Shown piece by piece: positions 32,005 through 45,793 of a stretch of DNA of 64,000 nucleotides (the stretch's first letter is position 1; every line of letters starts with the position of its first letter). This DNA is from Ehretia macrophylla. Lineage: Eukaryota > Streptophyta > Magnoliopsida > Boraginales > Ehretiaceae. A model generated the notes under the pieces. That model had not been told where the DNA came from. It saw nothing but the letters and a program-made list of their open reading frames with translations, and made no database searches. Location: NCBI GenBank assembly GCA_037974665.1, contig CM075767.1, positions 17,190,840 to 17,254,839 of the forward strand, read 5' to 3'. The position numbers were made by a program, and so were the translations under genes.

Positions 32005-35000
32005 ACATATTTTTATTTTTATTTTTTTGCTAAAAGCAAGCAAGTATATATTGAATAGAAAAAAAAACTTACAAAATCCAAAGACAATTACCAAAAATTG
32101 TGTTCATCTACATTCCAAGCCCTACAAATAGCTTGATTCAATAGAGAATATCTAACTTTTTTAACCTTGTACATTCTATTTCTAACATCGAAAACAATAT
32201 GATTGAAAATGTCTTCTTCGGAAAGAACTTCTCCGGTGTGAATGTCTATTTCTTTCTTTCCATAAGTGGAAGACAAAGGATCCAAAGAAAACTTTCATAA
32301 CAGTAGATTGAAAAGTAGAAGTCGTTGCACTATGATCAAACCATTCAACAATCGAGCTCCAACTGTTAATATTGGGTGGGCCTTTGGTAAGATTCCATCA
32401 TTTTCTTCAAATTCGGCGACTGAAGGAACATAAACCAAAGAGATGATCCATGTCCTCAATGCAAGCACGACAAAGAACGCAAAGGGGATCTAAGGACAAT
32501 CCCCAAGACAAAAGCCGTTGTTTAGTAGGGAGTTTATCCAACCAACAAAGCCACGTACATAATGAATGTTTAGGTATTGCCTGTTGAAACCAGATAGAAT
32601 TGCTTCAAGTGACAAGACTATATTGCGGTCTGATAAGATCCAACGCCCATCTCATTTTGTACTCCCCAATGGAGGAATTGATCCAAATGTACCGATCCTC
32701 TCTATTAAGGTCAGGCTGCAAATCACCAATGCACTGAGAAACGATCTGAAAGATAGACGAGTTCTCCGGCCAAGACCAGTGACCTTCTGAAATAAAGTCT
32801 TTAACAAGGGAATTAATGTCATAGCTGGCCTCTTGAATAACGTGTTCCCCAAACACATCAATCAGACTTTCTAAGGGGTGCCAGTGGTCTTTCTAGAAAC
32901 GAGTAATACAGCAATTACCAACCCTATGCATGATACAATTTTTAGCCAGTGGTCGTAACTGCAGAATGTTTCTCCATGACCAAGTTAGGCGACTAGGCAT
33001 AGGGGCATCCCAAATATTTGTGACGCGAATATAGTTTGAGTAGATCTATCTGACCCACACAGATTTCTGTTTAGTGTGAAGAATCTTGAGATACTTTAAG
33101 ATGGCTGCTTGATTGGTATCTTGGAGCCTTGGCAATCCCAAGCCACCTTCATCTTTGTTCTTACAAACCTTATTCCACGCAACTTTGGCTTTCTTCCCAA
33201 GATTGTCTGAACCGGACCAGAGAAAGGAAACAAGAACCTGTTCAATATCTTTAAGACATCATTTGGGGAGGATGAACATACGGGACTAGAAGGAGTGAAC
33301 ATTGCTAAAAATTGACTTAACAATTTGGAGTCACCCCGCATAAAAGAAATTGCAAGTTGACCACTTTCCAATTCTATTAGTGATTCGATTAACAAGTTGT
33401 TTGCGGTGACTATTGAGAAGTCTACCACGTATAAGAGGAACTCCCAGGTATCTGATAGAAAAAGAGCCAGTATTATAGCCAAAAATATTTGTAATCCTTC
33501 TGCTTGTAGCATCATCACACCCCCAATGAAAATTTCACTTTTCTCCTGGCTGATTGAAAGACTAGAAAGATTAGAGAAGTGGTTCAAGCATTTCTTGACA
33601 GTAACCGCAGATTTCTCATTCCCTTTCATGAACACAAGCAAATCATCAGCAAAACACAAGTGGTTAAGTTTTCTATTTCTGCATTTGGGGTGAAACTTGA
33701 AGTCTTTAGATCTAGTCGCCTGGGTTAAAATACTAGTCAGAACTTCCATGCCGAGAACAAAGAGATAAGGGGAAATAGGGTCCCCTTGCCTCAACCCTTT
33801 AGCTCCATTGAAATGGTAATGACAACTTCCATTAATAGAAATAGAGTACTTAGGTGTAGCAATATAGTTGTGGATCCACTTGATGAATTGTTCAGGGAAG
33901 TTGAAGGCCTTAAGAGTCTGAATGATGAAGTCCCAACTGACTGAGTCGTAAGCTTTTTTAAGATCAGTTTTGACCAGACAACGAGGTGTGATTCCCTTGT
34001 TCCCACAGCCTTTAACCAATTCTTGGGCCAAAAGAATGTTGCTGGAAATACTTCTTCCCTTGACAAATGCGTTTTGAACATGCGAGATCAGGAGATGCAT
34101 CACGCCACTTAATCTGCCAGCCAAGATTTTTGAAATATACTTGTAGATAACATTACAACATGCAATTGGTCTATAGTCAGACATCAAAGATGGATTTGAG
34201 ATTTTGGGGATGAGAATCAAATTTGTTCGAGTTGATTTTTATAAGAATACACCCCGATCGGAAGAAAGACTGGATAGTATTGGTGATGTCTTGGCCCACA
34301 ATATTCCAAGAATTCTTAAAGAAGAAAGAGTTGAAACCATCAGATCCCGGACTTTTGTCATTGAGAATAGAAAACATGGACTCCTTGACCTCGTTAGGAG
34401 AGACAGGCCTAATCAGAAATTCAGCTTAGTCATGAGAGATCGTGGTTTGAAGGAACTGCCTGATATCTGTGGCATTCTGATTAACTTGTCTATGATCAAC
34501 TGAACCAATAAGGCCTTTGAAATAAGTCACAGCTTCTTCCACAATGTCGTCTTCATTCCTCAGTGTGATTTCATGTTGGTTAATTATGGAAGATATAGAG
34601 TTCATAGTTGCTCTGTGCTTAGCAAATTTGAAAAAGAAAGATGTATTGGCATCACCTTCATTCAACCATTGAACTCTGGACCTTTGTCTCCAAATGCTAG
34701 TCTCAGTTTCAATCAAAGCAATCAAGTTGGTAGAGAGATCTCTTTCCTCCATAATATCATCATTATTACCAGCCCCAGACAAAATCTTCTTTTGAACACG
34801 GCCAAGTTTAAGTTTAGTTTCGGCAATCAGAGGAGTGGTATTGCAAAAGTGTTCTTTGTTGAAGATTTTCAATTCCTTTTTTAAGAGCTTTAATTTCATG
34901 ACAACTTTGAACATAGGACTGCCACTAATATTAGTCGACCAAACTCTCAAAACAAGATCATGAAAATTATCATGTGAAGCCCAGACATTAAAGAACCTGA

Positions 35001-35040
35001 ATGGTACGTGTTTGCTTTTCAATAATAATTTTCTTTAACG
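32005..35040 (-). mobile_element. 5'-truncated LINE (L1-type non-LTR retrotransposon) inside CACTA
   Basis: Minus strand. The A-rich 3' tail appears as T-rich sequence at about 32007-32028, and coding remnants run to about 35022. The 5' part with the endonuclease is missing. No clear target duplication was found; the ends are approximate. Confidence 0.8.
32080..35022 (-). pseudogene. LINE ORF2 remnant (reverse transcriptase and zf-RVT region)
   Basis: Protein order on the minus strand: the linker after the endonuclease (35022-34426, starting near HVPFRFFNVWASHDNFHDLV and including WLNEGDANTSFF), then reverse transcriptase (34220-33096) with YRPIACCNVIYKYISKILA, LKKAYDSVSWDFI, KGLRQGDPISPYLF and the catalytic FADDLLVF, then the C-terminal zinc-finger-like region (about 32860-32390) with WLCWLDKLPTKQRL and a Cys/His cluster near LCVLCRACIEDMDHLF. 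These are the marks of plant L1 LINE ORF2. Frameshifts separate the parts, and there is no endonuclease, so it is dead. Confidence 0.88.
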
Positions 35041-38000
35041 AACAATTCAGTTTCCATTTAAGTTCAATTATCATAAGAACTTTAACTCTTCTTTACTTGC
35101 ATTCTATTTGATTCAAATTTATATTTACTTTAGATATAACTTTCACCAACTCATATGCACTTTTCATTAAAGTTATATTAATAACTTCAATTTTTCTTTA
35201 CTTAAATATATATATTTTTTTTCAAAATCGCGAATCATTCATAACTACTTTTTAACTCATATTTAGTTCTTGTTTGAGCTCAATTATCATACTAATTTCA
35301 AAATTTATCTATATATAAACATTTTTGTTTAAATTTGTATCACATACTATATATTTATATAAATCTATGTTTTTAAATTAAGATAATTATACTTTTTACA
35401 ACCGCTAAATACAATGTCTATATATACATTCTTTTATTTTTTATTAATATTGAAATTACTATAATAAAAGTGATTCATTTATCTATTTATTTACTTTTAT
35501 TAATACTATAATAACTATATACTCACTATTTTTTAAAATTAAAAGCCACCTTTAAACTTGAGGGATTTTCTCAGGGATTTGGTGGTAAGCAAAAAAAAAA
35601 AAAGATTTTCTATGTCTTTAAAAGTACATATTATTGAATTGAAAAAATATACCAAATTTATAAAAAGATAAAAATACATATATCATTGTTAAAAAGGTAA
35701 TGTCCTCGCACCAACACTTCTCATCCTCCAAAGCACATTACTTTGCCCTAATCTCATCTCTCCCTCTTCTCTCTCACGCGACGACGACATTAATCCAGCA
35801 AAAGAAAACATGGCCTTCCAACGGCAATAAACCGGCGCAAGAAAACATGGCCTTTCGACGGCGTCCGCCTCCATGTCTAGTTATCAATTTTTTCCTTGAT
35901 TGTCGAGGTCTGAATCATCATTTCTTTAAACCCTAACCTCTTCCTCTATTATACACACACAATATATATCTGCATGTGTCTATATTGATGTATATATGCA
36001 ATATATGTGTGTATCTGTACATGTAAGCCATTTGTTGAATATTGTGTTCGAAAATTATTAACTGAGAATTGATGAATTAGCACTGATTTGAGTTGATTTT
36101 ACACACACATAAGCTATTTGTTGAATTTTGTGTTTGAATTTTTACCCGAAAGTTAGTGAATTAGGGCCAGATTAGAGTTGGATTTCTTGATTTTAAAGTT
36201 AGGGTTTTGTGGATTCTTACTATCAATTTTGAATAACTTGACTTTATTTTGTTATTTCTTTCTGTTATTGAAGATTTTGGTATGAGTAACTGAAATCTAT
36301 TATTAAGTTATTGTATAGTGGTAAAGCTATGAGGTCTACTGTAAGGAAAGAATAAAAAAGATTGTACCTTTGCTTATTTTGGGTTATGGAATCTGTGGAG
36401 GATTTGTTTGATGGTTATGCTAGTAGAAAGTCTCAGATTAGAGCTCAGGGTCTTGACTAGTTTTCGGTTTTGCTAAACACAATGTAGTAGTGGGATGGGT
36501 GTGACCGAGTTGAATTTATGTCATTGAAGTAGACCCAGAAGATTGCATTGATGAGGGAGAACTGAATTGTTTTAGCTGAAGCCAGTGTAAATATAAGTTA
36601 AGAACTGATAATAATTTGGATACAAGATGTTGGGTATAGGTTTTGGCAAGCCGATTGGTTAGAACTTGATACCCTAATTGAAGATCAACACTTTGGCTTA
36701 GTGGTTTCACATGAGATAATTTGCGGATTGGGCTTATTTCCTCCAGTTCCTCTCCGGTCTAACATTTAATGCACTAATTGAACCAGAGAGTTGATGTCAA
36801 ACTGGTAAAACAAAGTTAATTTTAGAGCTTTACTTCTTAAAACTAACATGTATTTAGTTAAGTGTGAATATGTGGATAAACATTCATGGCCTTCTATGCA
36901 AATATAATAGCTAGAAAGACGTCTTGTATGTTCATTGGTTGCTAGAGTTTCTCTCATAGTGCCATGCTCTGAAATTTTCATGTGTGGTTGGATGAGGGTG
37001 TATTTCTATTCTTCCCCTAAAAAGACTGTTAGTAGATTCAGTTCATTGGTTGAGAAAATTTATGGAGACTGAAATACTTAGAATCACAATAAAACATTAA
37101 TAGCTTTGATTTTAAGCATTCCATTTGTATCCAAAGGTATAAATTGTGGTCAGTTTGAATGTATATCTTTATAGGCTGGATTGATGAAATTTCCAAGGAA
37201 CCTTTTGGCTAAGAGTTCTATGATCAAGAACATGTAACTGGTGGGTAAATCCTCCTATAACCATAACTTTTGAGTCATAACGATAGTTACCAAAGTTTTA
37301 TTCTCAATCCTATTCTTTTGCTGTACATGACGTAAATGTTGGAGTAAAATGCCTGGGATAATATCATCACTGGATGCACACATAGATAATGGGTTGGACA
37401 GGTTGATATATCTTGATGATACTTCTTGGAGGTTTGAAATAAGATTTCCATTTGTTTGATTATCATGCTTTTAGAGATTCATTTTTCTTTGAATCCTATA
37501 CTCTCAAATTAAAGGCTATCTTATGTATCTCTTGATTTTGATAAGTTGATTATAAAGCTCTGAAACTAGTTTACATTTCTTTTACCCTTCTTCTTTTATT
37601 CGTTTTGTTGAAACAACTAATAGGGCATATGAGCATCACACCTTCACTTTTTTGTTGCATCTCATGTAATATATGAAATATCTCAGCTTGTTAACATTCT
37701 GCTTGTTTTGTAGGAACATCTTAAACAAATTGATTAGTCCTTTGTATTCTACCTTCAAGTACTCGAAGCCTATTTTATTGCCTTTCATTTTTTTCTTCAC
37801 CTTCAGCAATCTGTATTTCACATCTCATTAGTTATTAGACAGGTTTTGGAGTTTGAGGGAAACTGATTTGATTTATGTTGGATATATCTTTATAGTAAAC
37901 TCATTATGCGTTTTAGGATGAGGATGACAACTTTATCTTGAATGCTCTGTTTTCGATATCTCTACTTTTTGGTCTATAATCCAGTCTTATTGCCCCTTTT

Positions 38001-38087
38001 ATTACCCTTTTGGTGATCTTTTGGTTGATTAAGTTGAATACAAAAATTTTCATGAGCCTTGTTACTTTTCTTTTATTTTGTTAACAG
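35041..38087. other. Internal CACTA region, non-coding or degenerate
   Basis: AT-rich, no credible long frame. Around 35700-35935 the base composition is more gene-like (a CT-rich leader, then ATG contexts around AACATGGCC at 35810 and 35845, the latter with a short open frame of about 29 codons). A possible donor GTCTGA follows near 35906. Otherwise nothing is recognisable. Confidence 0.4.
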
Positions 38088-39053
38088 GATTTGAGTCAGT
38101 CCGATTTGAAGGAAAAATGGAAGATTGAATCTTTATATGGTAAGAGTTATTTAGGATAAATTACTTATGGGTTATGCATATAAATTACTTTTATATATTT
38201 ATATATCACATAAGTTAAATGAAATGCCTTTGTATTGACTAGTATGGAGTAAGTAGGGGATTTTGTTGTACTGATTTGGCCTAAGACTTGTGGCTCCTAT
38301 GCACGGTGGTGAAGATTGGCTCTGGAGATGGTGCTCTGTTATGCATTTATTGTGTTTATAAGTGTTGGTAAAGCAAAGGATCTTGTGCAATGATGTGTTC
38401 TTGAGGTATATAGCCGTGTGTGTGAACCAGCCATGCATATATGTGTGAGTGTTAGCCGCGTGTGTGTGTGTTTGCATAAGCTACATATGTAATTAATTAT
38501 TATGCTATAGGGTTTAAGGGTTAGGTGTGGGTGATATATACATAGATGCATGTATTGTGTTTGAGCGAATGGATTGCGTGGTGTCAGTATTATAAGGAGG
38601 TAGAGGGTGACTGATAATGATAGGAGAGATCTTTGGTGCTGGGCATATGTCAGTAATAATGCTTGTAACAAATGATATGTATGTGCTAGTGTGTGTATCG
38701 TGTAGTATGTGCAGGTAGCTTGAGTGAGTTTAGTCAACTATGTTAAGTAGTATATTTCCTTTTCCTTGATTAGGTCCTGCAATAGAGACGAAACAACTAG
38801 GAAAAGATAGGAGAAGATAGTATAAAGGCAAGGAAAAGATAAAAGAAGAAGATAGAATTATAGTATGATTAGACTTATTATATTTTAGTAGAACTAATTT
38901 ATATGCTTAAGTGTGAAAGCATCCGAATCTAACTATGCTATTCTATTTCTTTTTCTATTGTAAATTGTTTACTTGATTTGTTTAACTCTTATTTTTGTAG
39001 GTAATATTATCTCTAGATGTGGACCCGCCAGTTGTCAGAATAATGGACTATGA
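38088..39053 (+). other. Possible captured exons inside the CACTA element
   Basis: Two short stretches have textbook plant splice borders: 38088-38139 (TTAACAG before, GTAAGAG after) and 39001-39053 (TTTTGTAG before, GTAAGAT after). Joined they read in one frame as DLSQSDLKEKWKIESLY, then GNIISRCGPASCQNNGL and a stop. The T-rich introns between are typical of plant genes. The product is not recognised. CACTA elements often carry host-gene pieces, so capture is plausible but unproven. Confidence 0.4.
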
Positions 39054-40102
39054 GTAAGATATATCTCCATGCTCTGGTTTCTACTTTCTTTGTGAACACT
39101 GAATTCAACATTTTTTGTCATGCTGGGTAGCTTAATTAACTTAAATAGTTCAACAGATAGTTTTTTAGAACCATTTTGGCATCAAATAAATTAGAAGTTG
39201 ATACTTTAAATATATTTGAAATCCAACCTGTCTATATGCTTGATCTCTTTTTATGAAATCCAACTTTTTATAGTATTTTTTATTTCATTCTTTTGCAAAT
39301 TGCTTAAGCAAATAATTTTTTAATTGGTTTTTCATATTTTGCAATAAAAGGAGCAACAGTGGTTAAGCTATTCCTCTCAGTCTACAATAGCTACGGAGTT
39401 TAAGAATTATATTGTCGATTGCTTATTGTTGGTTTGTCCTCCAGTCACTGTAATGGAGACATGGAAAAAGTTAAACATTTGTAATTATATCATTGTGCAT
39501 GATATTGGTATACGTATCTCATTTGGAATTTGAAGTTTGCATGCAATCTTTCTAATTTCAATTTTTTGTTTTGTTATTATAAGGGCAGTTACAAAAACTG
39601 CTACATATTCAATTATTATTGTTTTCTTTTGCTTGGTGCTTGCCTATAAGTTAATATAATTATTTTTCAAAAACAATTTCAGCATAGGTGGCGTTTTAAA
39701 AAACATCGCCTATAATTTTTTAAAAATTTGTTCTATTATAGGCGGCCCGTTAAAACAATTAACGGTGGTTCTTGAACCGCCGTGAAAAGATTTGTTTTGC
39801 GGCGGTTGACTAAACCGCCAAGATTTCTATTCGCGACGCACGATAAACCGTCGCCTATTGTTTAGTGGCGGTTTAAAACTGCCACTAATAGCTAAAATAA
39901 CCGCCGCTGATTATCACTTTTTTTGTAGTGATAATCCTCTATAATCTCTAATAGTCAACAAGTTTGACTATTAGAGATTTGTACAACTATGTAATCTCTA
40001 TAATTCAACAAACTTGACTTTTGCATAGCTATGTAATCTCTATAATTCAACAAGCTTGACTTCTAGAGATTTATACAGCTATGTAATCTCTACAATTCAA
40101 CA

Positions 40103-43100
40103 CTTCCCTTGAAGTTGGTGCATGGATGTTCCACATGCCTAACTTGCCTATAAACTTTAAGAATACTCAATTTGAGACAACTTTGGTAAGGATGTCAGCC
40201 AACTGATCTTCTGAACGAATCTTAGGTAATTCCACAATTTTTTCATCTAGCTTTTCTTTAATTGAAAAATCTATCTACCTCGACATGCTTTGTTTGGTCA
40301 TGCTGAACTGAATTATGTGCAATATCACGCACTGCTTTATTGCCACAATACAATCAAATAGGTTGTTCAAATAAAATGTCTAAATCCCGCAAGAGAAGTT
40401 TTAGCCATAATGCCTCCTAAAGAACATTTGCCAAACCTTTGAATTCAGCTTCTGCACTTGACCGAGTTACAACACTTTGTTTCTTGTTTCTCCATGTCAC
40501 AAGATTACCTCCTACAAAGGTAAAGTAACCAGAAGTAGATCGTCTGTTACCCACATCACCAACCCAATCAGCATCAATATATGTTTCTATATTTTGATAG
40601 TTTGCAGTTTTAGTGAATAATATTCTTTTTCCTGGAGCAGACTTCAAATACCTCAAAATTCATATAACAACATCCATATGTCGTTCACAAGGATTATGCA
40701 TAAACTGACTGACAATACTCAAGGCATAAGCAAGATCTGGTTTGGTGTGAGATAAGTACATGAATCTGCCTATAAGTCTCTAGTATCTTCCTTTGTCAAT
40801 TGGTACTTGGTTGGATTCAACACATAGCTTCAGATTTTCTTCTTCTGGAGTATTGATTGGTTGACTTGCTTATATACCAGTTTCTTGTAATAGATCTAAA
40901 GCATATTTTCTTTGAGACAGAAATATTCACTTATTAGAACAGGAGGCTTCAATCCCAAGAAAATATTTCAAGGGGCCTAGATATTTCATCTCATACTCTT
41001 TGGATAGATAATTCTATAAGGTCTTCATTTCATTAGGATTATAACATGTAACCACCATATCATCCACATATATAATGAGCGTAATGATTTTTCCTTTATC
41101 CCTTTTTATAAAAAGCGCATGGTCTGAGTTGCTTTGATGGTAACCAAATGCAATCATAGATTTTGTGAACCTTCCAAACCATGCTCTAGGAGATTGCTTC
41201 ATCTCATACATTGATTTTTTTGGCCTGCATACCTTTTGGCTTTGCCTTTTTGGTATCATGCACCCAGGCGGGAGATCCATGTAGACTTCTTCAGATAATT
41301 CGCCATGGAGAAAAGCATTTTTCACATCAAACTGTTGTAAGGGTCAATCTAGTTTTGCCGCTAGATATAGCAAGACACGAACTATGTTGATTTTGGCTAC
41401 ATGTGTAAATGTTTCTATGTAATCAATCCCATAGGTTTGAGTATATCCTTTTGCTACCAGTCTTGCCTTAAAGCGTTCAATTGTGCCATCAGTCTTGTAC
41501 TTTATAGTGTAAATCTATCGGCATCCAACTAGTTTCTTTACTGGTGGAAGATCAACCAACTCCCATGTTTTATTTTTTTCCAAGGATTTCAGCTCCTCAT
41601 TCATAGCTGTTTTCCACCTAGGATCGACTAAGGCTTCTTGCACACTGTCAGGAATAGATACAATAGATAATTGATTCACAAAAGACATATTTGATTCCGA
41701 CAAATGATGGTTAGACACATAATGGCTCATGGGATATTTTACTTTACTAGAAATATCTGACTCATATGTGGGTTTAGGAATATCTCTAGTGTGATGATAT
41801 GGTAATTGTCTTCTGTGTGGCTCACGAACATCTTCAGTAAACGATTGGTATGATATGTCGACCGGAGAAGAAGCCATATTTTCTAGAGACTCAGTTTCAG
41901 GTTGGGCTGAAGATAAACCTATTTCTTCAGTTATTGGGTGATCATCACCACTTTGATCTAATATCATACCACTTAAATCCAATTCACCTATTTCCTTATT
42001 TTTTTTTCAATTTGTGAGTCATCACTACTGGAATCCAACATTATACCACTCATATCCAAGTTGCCTTCACCTTGATTATCATAATCTAGAGTTTGAATTT
42101 CCATCTGGTACTCCCCCTGAAATTCAGGTGTAGAGAAGTACATTGTGTTTTCATGAAAAATAACATCCATTGTGATAAATCGACTTGTTGGACGATGGTA
42201 ACACCGATAACCTTTCTGATGAGTGGCATTACCAACAAAAACACATATCAAGGATTGAGGCGTTAATTTGGTTCGTTGATGCTTGTGAAGGTGTACAAAT
42301 ACTACACACCCAAAGACATGAGGAGTTAAATGTGCAACAACTAGGGCAACAACGGCATCAGTAAGTGTATGAAAGGGCGTTTTGAAATTGATGGTGCTGG
42401 AGGGTACCCAATTGATTAAATAAGCTGCAAAGATGACTGCTTATCCCCAATAAAACAGTGGCATATGGGCTTCGATTAACAAAGATTGGACAACCGCTAA
42501 CAAGTATCGATTTTTTCGTTCAGCCACCCCATTCTATTAGGGTGTGTTAGAGCAAGTGGTGTGATGAATCAATCCTTGTCCTTCTAGATAGCGTTGAAAC
42601 TCGGTACTCTAATATTCTCCACCAGTGTCACTGTGAAGAAGTTGAATTTTCCTTTTATACTGAGTTTCAATTTTTTTATGAAATTTTTGGAATAATGAGT
42701 TCACTTCACTTTTGGATTTCATCAAGTAAAGCTATGTCATCCTGGTACAATCATCAATAGATGTTACAAACCAACGTGACCCACCTAAAGTAGTGACTTT
42801 AGATGGACCCCAGACATCAGAATGAATCAACATAAAAAGAAGTGGACTTTTATTCAATCGTAATAGAAACGAAGCATGACGACTCTTGGCAAGTTCACAA
42901 ACATTACACTTAAAACTAGAAACATCAATTTCTGTAAATAAACTGAGAAATAATTTTTTTTAGATATCCAAAAGAAGTATGTCCAAAACAACGATGCCAT
43001 AACCATATTTCTTTCCTTTTCTTATCGTCAGGACCACCTACTGTCAAAGCTTGTTGTAAGCTTTCAGTACTATTTGATTCCAAGTCCAAGTAATATAACT

Positions 43101-45201
43101 TTCCCTGCCTAATACCACAACCAATCATTTTCCAGGTTTTGATGTCCTTAAACACACAAAAATCAAGCCAAAAAATTACAACACAAGATAAAGTAGTGGT
43201 TATTTGAGAAACTAACAAAAGGTTGTATTCTAAAGATGGAACAACCAAAACACAATCTAAATTTAATGTACTGGCTAGAGTCAAATATCTTTCCTCAAGC
43301 ACTGGGGTGGAGGTTCTATTTGTAGTAGAGACAAATTTTTGAGAGGTATGTTTGAATTATGAGACTTGTCAAGAATCATACATCATGTGATTTGTTGCAC
43401 CAGAATCAATTATCCATGCACTATTCAAAACAGGTGTAGAAATATTTAAAACCTTACCACCATTGTTTGTAGTGATTACCAATGCCGAGATGTTGTTAGG
43501 GATTTCATCTTCCATCTTTGTATCAACAATAGCTGTAGTGGATGGTTTTGGTTGATTTTTTTTTGCGCGACTAGGATCCCACTATTCTGGATAGCCCACA
43601 ATCTCAAAACAACGACTTTTGGTATGACCAGTCTTATTGCAATGAATGCATTTGTAAGAAGACTTGTCAACACCACTGGGTCCATTGAGTGGTCTACCAT
43701 TATTGGGTCGAGCATGATCTTGTTGACCATGATTAGATTGGTTCCGAGCAACCATGGCACTAGCTTCAAATGTATCGGAATTTCCTTTGAGGGTAGTACG
43801 GCGAACAACTTCTTGTCTAACCAAAGAATAACATTCATCTAGATTTGGTACTGAGTCTCTACGCAAAATCTCTTGTCTGATTGAATCAATATCCTCATCC
43901 AATCTAATGAGGAATATGTGTACTCTTAGTCGTTCAATAGTTTTGCGGTAGGATTTCACATCATTTGGATCTTTTTTAACCACTGTATCACGATGATCTA
44001 ATTCTTGGAAAATTTCTGTCAGTTGTCTATAATACACAAAGAGAATATGCCCAGCTTGTTTTGCAGAAAATGCTTTTTGATTCAGAGTAAAGACTTGTAA
44101 TTCATCACTACCATTATAAAAGGCTTTTGACAAGGCAGTCCAAATATCATGGGCTGTGGGTAATCGTAAATAATGCCTCATGATTTCTGGAGACATAGAC
44201 ATTAGCAGCCACTGTTTGACCTTTTGATTATTAGTATACCATTTTTTATAGCGTTCATCAGATTCTACAGGTTGTTTATTCTTACCATGAATGTATGAGC
44301 TCTTATCCCTTTCAGCAATTTGCATTTCCATGAGCTACGACCATATGTCGTAATTGGATTTGGTAAGAGTGATTCTTGTATTAAAAACTCATTCGGACTG
44401 AACTATAACTGGAATAGATTTAATTCCAGATGATTCACTCATTTTTTTAGGCCATGCTATCTTTTGCTTTTATTTTTCACTTTGCTTTGAATCAAAAGAC
44501 TATTGAATCAGAATACATTTTTTTTCACAACGGATTTTTTTTTTCTGCCCTTTGTGAATGTTGAATGATTTCTAAAGGACAATTTCAAACATATTCACAT
44601 GGGAATGTTTGAAAGCACCTCAAAAGCATAAACTATATAGGCCACCATACCTTTTTTTTTGTCCAAGTTAGAAAACAAACAAAAAAAATTGAGATTCAAA
44701 ACATTCTCATGTAAAGAAACAATGAAAAGGAAAGGTAAAAAAAAATATGCGAGGCCATCTCATAATTATGTTTTCTTTAATCATTAAGCCAACTTTTATG
44801 TAGTTGACATCTTATGTGTCGTTGCTGATATTTGTAGATGCAGATATCTTCAAAAATTTGAGACTTTCAACATCATACACATACACAAAAAAAAGGACTC
44901 ACATAGATATGAGTCACGATGGAAGGCAATGAGAGATACGGTAACTCCGGCGACTGAATGGGTTTATTTCCCAACTTTGGCTTTGAGGGTATTATTTATT
45001 TATTTTTGGTTTTGATTCTGAGTATTTGGATTTGAATCTGGGGGTTTTTTTTTTTTGATTTCTGGATGAATCTGAATATGAGTTTGGGTTTGAGTTAGTT
45101 AAAGACTGATATGTTTTTTTTTTTTTTGGATATGTTTGGGATTTCTGAGATTATTTTTTCTGGGTTTGATATTCAAATAATCATATACCTCTCTGATACC
45201 A
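40103..45201 (-). pseudogene. Copia-2 gag-pol (degenerate)
   Basis: Gag begins at ATG 44442 (MSESSGIKSI), hits TGA after 17 codons and another stop 17 codons later, and is then open from 44331 to 43582. It ends with an intact zinc knuckle CIHCNKTGHTKSRC. Protease keeps WIIDSGATNHM (about 43410). Pre-integrase and integrase remnants lie at 43302-42000 (HRCFGHTSFGYL; CVFVGNATHQKGYRCY). RT pieces at 41982-41014 include MDLPPGCMIPK and the catalytic YVDDMVV; RNase H pieces at 40656-40417 include DADWVGDV and RSSAEAEFKGLA. At least eight premature stops interrupt it. The gag type (CIHCNKTGHT...GYPEWW) is one of the common plant copia types; I do not assign the lineage. Confidence 0.9.
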
Positions 45202-45477
45202 TCTTCAAAACTAATGAAATGGTTTTTTCCATTATATTACTGATTAAAAATATACAAGGTATTTATAGAGAATTTAAATTCCTCAATCTAAGCTATCAAT
45301 CCACCACAATCCTCTGTAATATCTAATAGTCAACAAGCTTGACTATTAGATATTTGTACAGTTATGTAATCTCTATATTTCAACAAACTTGACTTTTGCA
45401 CAGCTATGTAATCTCTATAATTCAACAAGTTTGACTTCTAGAGATTTGTACAACTGTGTAATCTCTACAATTCAACA
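45202..45477 (-). repeat. 5' LTR of Copia-2 (uninterrupted)
   Basis: 276 bp, TGTTGAATTGTAGAG...TTTTGAAGA on the minus strand. It serves as the empty-site reference for the CACTA insertion in the other LTR. Confidence 0.9.
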
Positions 45478-45482
45478 ATTTA

Positions 45483-45756
45483 ATTATAAAAATTGCTTGT
45501 GGATAAATATCCTCCATTGAACTATTAACTTGACAATTGGAAAAAAAATATTTTAATCCCTAAAAAATATGATAAGTCTCAAACAGGTCCCTTTGAGTAG
45601 AAAGTCTCTCTACGAATCTCTTCACTTTAATATCTAGGTTTCGTTCTTATGTACTGGGATCGTGTCATAATATTTAGGGTGCTTGTTTCACTCAAAGCTA
45701 GATCACTTCACTTTCAAGATGTCTTGGTGGTAAAATGGTAGACACGCGAGACTCAT

Positions 45757-45793
<37 letters not shown>

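Larger units (their letters stand above)
31301..39930. mobile_element. CACTA (En/Spm) transposon, non-autonomous, 8.63 kb
   Basis: The left end is CACTATAATAAAAG and the right end, reverse-complemented, is CACTACAAAAAAAG. TSD ACA (31298-31300) versus ATA (39931-39933); the intact LTR of Copia-2 gives the empty site ACAATCCTC at about 45318. Both subterminal regions (31330-31565 and 39670-39910) are packed with direct and inverted CCGCCGC / GCGGCGG motifs, the expected transposase-binding repeats of CACTA elements. No TNP2-type transposase was recognised. A LINE has inserted in the left half; the right half holds gene-like exons. Confidence 0.9.
31193..45477 (-). mobile_element. Copia-2: minus-strand Ty1/copia element, interrupted by CACTA
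   Basis: LTRs of 276-277 bp: 31193-31300 plus 39934-40102 (3' LTR, split by the CACTA element) and 45202-45477 (5' LTR). The TSD is ATTTA at 31188-31192 and 45478-45482, and the empty site GTTATTTATAACAATTGC is present at about 22123-22138. The tRNA-Met-type primer site TGGTATCAGAG (minus strand, ending at 45201) and the polypurine tract AAGGGAAG next to 40103 fit. Without the CACTA insert the element is about 5.65 kb. The LTR 3' end is GAAGA rather than the canonical CA in both copies. The coding region has many stops. Confidence 0.93.

Noticed and set aside
34204-34503. Plus-strand frame of about 99 codons
   Set aside because: Antisense shadow of the LINE reverse transcriptase region on the minus strand.
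38199-38737. Minus-strand frames rich in His/Thr
   Set aside because: Reverse reading of TG/GTGT-rich spacer in the CACTA element; no domain and repeat-like composition.
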